From positions 1,054,001-1,118,000 of the forward strand of contig NZ_JBFRBH010000001.1 of assembly GCF_040932485.1 (NCBI RefSeq): a stretch of 64,000 nucleotides of DNA, written 5' to 3'. Both the position numbers and the translations under genes were made by a program. The notes under the pieces were generated by a model, which saw nothing but the letters and a program-made list of their open reading frames with translations, had not been told where the DNA came from and searched no databases. Numbering within the stretch: the stretch's first letter is position 1; each line of letters opens with the position of its first letter. This DNA is from Gymnodinialimonas sp. 202GB13-11 (GTDB lineage: Bacteria > Pseudomonadota > Alphaproteobacteria > Rhodobacterales > Rhodobacteraceae). Below, in pieces: positions 60,029 through 64,000 of this stretch.

Positions 60029-61521
60029 AGGTCTGGGTTCCCCGCGACGCCGCCGCAAAGGCGCTCGGCGCAGATGCCGTGGCCACCGCGTTCGAGGCCG
60101 CTGGTGCCGAGGTTGTCCGCAACGGCTCTCGCGGCATGATCTGGCTGGAGCCGCTGGTTGAGGTGGAGCGCGACGGCGTGCGTGTGGGCTATGGCGCCGC
60201 GACACCCGCGGATGTGCCCGCCATCCTCGATGGCTCTGCCGATAGCCTTGGCCCGGTCGAGGAGATCCCGTTCTACGCTAAGCAAAACCGCCTGACATTC
60301 CAACGCTGCGGCGTGATCGACCCGCTTTCGCTGGCGGAATACGAAGCCCATGGCGGCCTTGCGGGTCTGCGCCGCGCGATTGAGAAGTCGGATGCCGATA
60401 TCGTGGCCGAAGTCACCGAGAGCGGTCTGCGGGGCCGGGGTGGCGCGGGCTTCCCCACCGGCATCAAGTGGGAGACGGTCCGCAAAGCCGATGGCCCACA
60501 GAAATACATCGTCTGCAACGCCGACGAAGGCGACAGCGGCACCTTCGCCGACCGTATGATCATGGAAGGCGACCCGTTCTGCCTGATCGAAGGCATGACG
60601 ATTGCAGGCCTCGGCGTGGGGGCCACGAAGGGCTACATCTACCTCCGCTCGGAATATCCCGACGCGATTGAGGTGATGAATACGGCCATTGAAATTGCGC
60701 GAGAAAACAACATTCTGGGTCGCGTTCTTAATTCATCACATGAATTCGATATCGAGGTCCGCGTTGGCGCAGGCGCCTATGTCTGCGGCGAAGAAACCAG
60801 CCTGCTGAACTCGCTCGAAGGCAAACGCGGCGTCGTGCGCGCCAAGCCACCGCTCCCTGCGCTCGAAGGCTTCCTGGGTCGTCCCACCGTGGTCAACAAC
60901 GTGATCTCTCTGGCAACCGTCCCGGTGATTTTTGAGAAGGGCGCGGCCCACTACGCCAGCTTCGGCCTCGGCCGTTCCAAGGGCACGATGCCGATCCAGA
61001 TCGCGGGCAACGTCAAGCAAGGCGGCCTGTTTGAAACCGCCTTCGGCATGCCACTGGGCGAGTTGGTCAACGACATCGCCGGCGGCACGGCGTCCGGCAC
61101 ACCTGTCAAGGCGGTGCAGGTCGGCGGCCCACTCGGCGCCTATTTCGCGCCTGAGAAATTCGACACGCCCTTCGCCTATGAGCCCTTTGACGGCGCTGGT
61201 GGCCTGATCGGCCACGCGGGCGTTGTGATCTTCGACGAAACCGCAGACATGCTCGGCATGGCCCGCTTCGCCATGGAATTCTGCGCCGTGGAAAGCTGTG
61301 GCAAATGCACGCCCTGCCGCATCGGCGCCGTGCGCGGGGTCGAGACCATCGACCGGATCGGGCAGGGCGATGCCTCTGCCATCCCGTTGCTGGTGGATCT
61401 CTGCGAGACGATGAAAGACGGCTCGCTCTGCGCATTGGGCGGCTTCACGCCGTACCCCGTCATGTCCGCCCTTGAACAATTCCCCGAAGAATTCGCCGTC
61501 GCTCAGGAGGCCGCAGAATGA
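60025..61521 (+). CDS. fdsB: NAD-dependent formate dehydrogenase beta subunit
   Basis: A 498-residue NuoF-like subunit that binds FMN and NAD. The N-terminal 100 residues are a thioredoxin-like domain typical of FdsB. The FMN/NAD site follows with GRGGAGFPTGIKW near residue 140, then NADEGDSGTFADR near 170. The [4Fe-4S] site is ESCGKCTPCR near 427 plus a later Cys in SLCALGG. It passes electrons from the cluster chain to NAD+. It overlaps fdsG and fdsA by 4 bases each, so the three are translationally coupled. Confidence 0.95.
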   Translation: MKVWVPRDAAAKALGADAVATAFEAAGAEVVRNGSRGMIWLEPLVEVERDGVRVGYGAATPADVPAILDGSADSLGPVEEIPFYAKQNRLTFQRCGVIDPLSLAEYEAHGGLAGLRRAIEKSDADIVAEVTESGLRGRGGAGFPTGIKWETVRKADGPQKYIVCNADEGDSGTFADRMIMEGDPFCLIEGMTIAGLGVGATKGYIYLRSEYPDAIEVMNTAIEIARENNILGRVLNSSHEFDIEVRVGAGAYVCGEETSLLNSLEGKRGVVRAKPPLPALEGFLGRPTVVNNVISLATVPVIFEKGAAHYASFGLGRSKGTMPIQIAGNVKQGGLFETAFGMPLGELVNDIAGGTASGTPVKAVQVGGPLGAYFAPEKFDTPFAYEPFDGAGGLIGHAGVVIFDETADMLGMARFAMEFCAVESCGKCTPCRIGAVRGVETIDRIGQGDASAIPLLVDLCETMKDGSLCALGGFTPYPVMSALEQFPEEFAVAQEAAE

Positions 61522-64000
61522 AAGATTTTATCATCCCCTGGGACGATCGCGATATGGGCACACCCGCCGTTGAGGGCGCGCCCGTCACGCTGACGGTTGA
61601 CGGGTTTGAGGTGACTGTGCCGGAAGGCACCTCCGTTATGCGCGCGGCGGCTGAGATCGGCATGTCGATCCCCAAGCTCTGCGCGTCGGACAACCTCGAA
61701 GCGTTCGGTTCTTGCCGGTTGTGCGTGGTCGAGATCGAGGGCCGTCGCGGCACGCCTGCCTCCTGCACCACACCTGTGGCTGAGGGCATGGTGGTGCGCA
61801 CACAATCCAGCAAGGTGAAGAAGATCCGCAAGGGCGTGATGGAGCTTTATATCTCCGACCACCCGCTGGATTGCCTGACCTGTGCGGCGAATGGCGATTG
61901 CGAATTGCAGGACATGGCAGGCGCCGTCGGCCTGCGCGATGTGCGCTATGAGGCGCCTGAAAACGCCCCTCTCGCCAACCATTTCGAAGCGCGTCAAGGC
62001 GTTCAGGACAACCCCGAATGGATGCCGAAGGACGACAGCAACCCCTATTTCACCTACGACCCGTCCAAATGCATCGTCTGCAACCGCTGCGTCCGCGCCT
62101 GCGAGGAAGTGCAGGGAACCTTCGCGCTGACCATCGAAGGCCGTGGCTTCGACAGCCGCGTCTCCGCCGGTGGCCCGGACAATGATTTCCTGACCTCCGA
62201 TTGCGTCTCCTGCGGGGCCTGCGTGCAGGCCTGCCCAACCGCGACGCTCGAGGAAAAATCGGTCATCGAGCTTGGCACGCCCGAACGCTCCGTCGTCACC
62301 ACCTGCGCCTATTGCGGCGTCGGCTGCTCATTCAAGGCCGAACTGAACGGCGACGAACTCGTCCGCATGACGCCTTACAAACATGGCGAGGCCAACCGGG
62401 GCCATTCCTGCGTCAAAGGCCGTTTCGCCTGGGGCTACGCCAACCACCAGGATCGTATTCTCAGCCCGATGATCCGCGACAGCATCGACCAGCCATGGAA
62501 GGAAGTCAGCTGGGAAGAGGCCATGGACTTCACCGCCAAGCGCCTGAAATCGCTTCAGGAAAAGCATGGCCGCAAATCCATCGGCGTGATCACGTCCTCG
62601 CGCTGCACGAATGAGGAAACCTACCTCGTCCAGAAGCTCGCCCGCGGCGTCTTCATGAACAACAACACCGACACCTGCGCCCGCGTCTGCCATTCGCCCA
62701 CCGGCTACGGCCTGGGCCAGACCTTCGGCACCTCCGCCGGGACGCAGAACTTCGACAGCGTGCAGCACACGGACGTCGCCGTCATCATCGGGGCGAACCC
62801 GACGGACGGCCACCCGGTCTTTGCCTCACGTCTGAAAAAGCGCCTGCGCCAAGGCGCGAAGCTCATCGTGATCGACCCGCGCCGCACCGATATCGTGCGC
62901 TCGGCCCATATCGAGGCGTCGCACCACCTGCCGCTTCGCCCGGGCACCAACGTGGCCGTCGTCACGGCGCTGGCCCATGTCATCGTCACCGAGAAGATCT
63001 ATGACGAGGCCTTCATCCGCGAGCGCTGCGATTGGGATGAATTCCAGGATTACGCGGCCTTCGTCTCCGACCCGCGCCACAGCCCCGAGATGACCGAAGT
63101 GCTGACCGGCGTGCCCGCCAAAGAGCTGCGCGAGGCCGCCCGCCTTTACGCCACCGGCGGCAACGGCGCGATCTACTACGGCCTCGGCGTCACCGAGCAT
63201 TCCCAAGGCTCAACAACTGTCATGGGCATCGCGAACCTTGCCATGATGACCGGCAATATCGGGCGCGAAGGCGTTGGCGTGAACCCGCTGCGCGGCCAGA
63301 ACAACGTGCAGGGCTCCTGCGACATGGGATCATTCCCGCACGAACTGCCCGGCTACCGCCATGTGAAGGGCGACGAAGTCCGCGCGATCTTCGAGAGCAA
63401 GTGGAACGTCAAGATCGACCCCGAACCGGGTCTGCGCATCCCCAACATGCTGGATGCCGCCGTCGCGGGGGACTTCAAGGGCCTCTACTGCCAGGGCGAA
63501 GACATCCTGCAATCGGACCCTGACACGCACCACGTCCAGGCGGGCCTTGCCGCGATGGAATGCGTGATCGTCCATGACCTGTTCCTGAACGAGACGGCGA
63601 ATTACGCCCATGTCTTCCTGCCGGGCTCCACCTTCCTCGAAAAGGACGGGACCTTCACCAATGCCGAACGCCGCATCAACCGCGTGCGCGAGGTGATGAA
63701 GCCGAAACAGGGCTACGCCGATTGGGAAGTCACCCAGCTTCTGGCGCAGGCCATGGGCGCGGATTGGAACTATAACCATCCGTCTGAAATCATGGACGAA
63801 ATCGCCGAAACCACGCCCGGCTTCGCCAACGTCAACTACGACATGCTGGAAGAGCGTGGCAGCGTCCAATGGCCCTGCAACGACAATGCGCCCGATGGCT
63901 CACCCATCATGCATATCGACGGCTTCGTGCGCGGCAAGGGGCGGTTCATCAACACCGAATATGTCGCTACCGATGAACGCACCGGCCCGCGTTTCCCGCT
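61518..64000 (+). CDS. fdsA: NAD-dependent formate dehydrogenase alpha subunit (3' end missing)
   Basis: The molybdenum catalytic subunit that oxidises formate to CO2. It starts at ATG 61518 overlapping the fdsB stop and stays open to the end of the window; 827 residues are visible of about 950. An N-terminal [2Fe-2S] domain has C55 and GSCRLC. A His-ligated cluster follows (HPLDCLTCAANGDC), then two ferredoxin-type clusters (CIVCNRCVRAC and CVSCGACVQACP) and the catalytic-side cluster (CAYCGVGC). The molybdenum ligand is Cys391 in ARVCHSPTG, so it is a cysteine and not selenocysteine form. fdsC and fdsD should follow beyond the window. Confidence 0.95.
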   Translation, partial: MKDFIIPWDDRDMGTPAVEGAPVTLTVDGFEVTVPEGTSVMRAAAEIGMSIPKLCASDNLEAFGSCRLCVVEIEGRRGTPASCTTPVAEGMVVRTQSSKVKKIRKGVMELYISDHPLDCLTCAANGDCELQDMAGAVGLRDVRYEAPENAPLANHFEARQGVQDNPEWMPKDDSNPYFTYDPSKCIVCNRCVRACEEVQGTFALTIEGRGFDSRVSAGGPDNDFLTSDCVSCGACVQACPTATLEEKSVIELGTPERSVVTTCAYCGVGCSFKAELNGDELVRMTPYKHGEANRGHSCVKGRFAWGYANHQDRILSPMIRDSIDQPWKEVSWEEAMDFTAKRLKSLQEKHGRKSIGVITSSRCTNEETYLVQKLARGVFMNNNTDTCARVCHSPTGYGLGQTFGTSAGTQNFDSVQHTDVAVIIGANPTDGHPVFASRLKKRLRQGAKLIVIDPRRTDIVRSAHIEASHHLPLRPGTNVAVVTALAHVIVTEKIYDEAFIRERCDWDEFQDYAAFVSDPRHSPEMTEVLTGVPAKELREAARLYATGGNGAIYYGLGVTEHSQGSTTVMGIANLAMMTGNIGREGVGVNPLRGQNNVQGSCDMGSFPHELPGYRHVKGDEVRAIFESKWNVKIDPEPGLRIPNMLDAAVAGDFKGLYCQGEDILQSDPDTHHVQAGLAAMECVIVHDLFLNETANYAHVFLPGSTFLEKDGTFTNAERRINRVREVMKPKQGYADWEVTQLLAQAMGADWNYNHPSEIMDEIAETTPGFANVNYDMLEERGSVQWPCNDNAPDGSPIMHIDGFVRGKGRFINTEYVATDERTGPRFP

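Overview
The window is a stretch of a GC-rich alphaproteobacterial chromosome. It is most likely from a marine Rhodobacteraceae (Roseobacter-type) bacterium. The reasons are the mix of ABC and TRAP transporters, the GapR-type nucleoid protein, the fds-type NAD-linked formate dehydrogenase, MatB and the codon use. No ribosomal or other species marker is present, so the assignment is inferred from gene content.

Layout. 1-4870: the end of an ABC sugar-type importer operon (ATPase, SnoaL-like protein), a gamma-glutamyltransferase, a small membrane protein, a GapR-like protein and a sulfotransferase-like protein. 5033-13241: a tRNA-Thr(TGT) gene carrying an integrated element of about 8.1 kb. The element is bounded by a perfect 48-bp direct repeat (5064-5111 and 13194-13241). 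It carries a tyrosine integrase, an AlpA-like regulator, a Rep_trans-type replication initiator, an unknown protein and one very large AT-rich cargo gene that joins an HD domain to an HSP90-like GHKL ATPase. This is the best candidate for an incompletely described, probably anti-phage, system. 13483-18206: malonyl-CoA synthetase, a phosphonate monoester hydrolase/sulfatase and ManC. 18468-25563: a complete ABC importer operon followed by a double SnoaL protein, a bicupin and an RraA/aldolase-family protein, probably one catabolic unit.

25974-34597: an acetate-use operon. It encodes acetyl-CoA synthetase, a dedicated adenylate kinase, a two-part sodium/solute symporter (DUF4212 plus SSS), a cNMP/CBS/DUF294 signalling protein, a small membrane protein and a membrane-bound PAS-like/DnaQ exonuclease. 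34947-41663: an unusual cluster of an animal-type haem peroxidase, a divergent subtilase, a PAP2/vanadium-haloperoxidase-fold enzyme with a (Gly-Arg-Ala)10 tail, and a SARP-like regulator. 41684-50044: LysR, a D-glutamate cyclase-like DUF1445 protein, a TRAP transporter and a fused 5-oxoprolinase, which together suggest uptake and use of 5-oxoproline or D-glutamate.

50041-58493: a protein of unknown family, a CheB-CheR-PAS hybrid, and a divergent locus of an MMPL exporter with a small exported protein against an alpha-oxoamine synthase and a condensation-type acyltransferase. This locus could make and export a lipid or acylated amino ketone. 58539-64000: LysR and the fdsGBA formate dehydrogenase genes; fdsA runs off the window. 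Starts were set by ribosome binding sites and family alignment, so many genes start inside the longest open frame.
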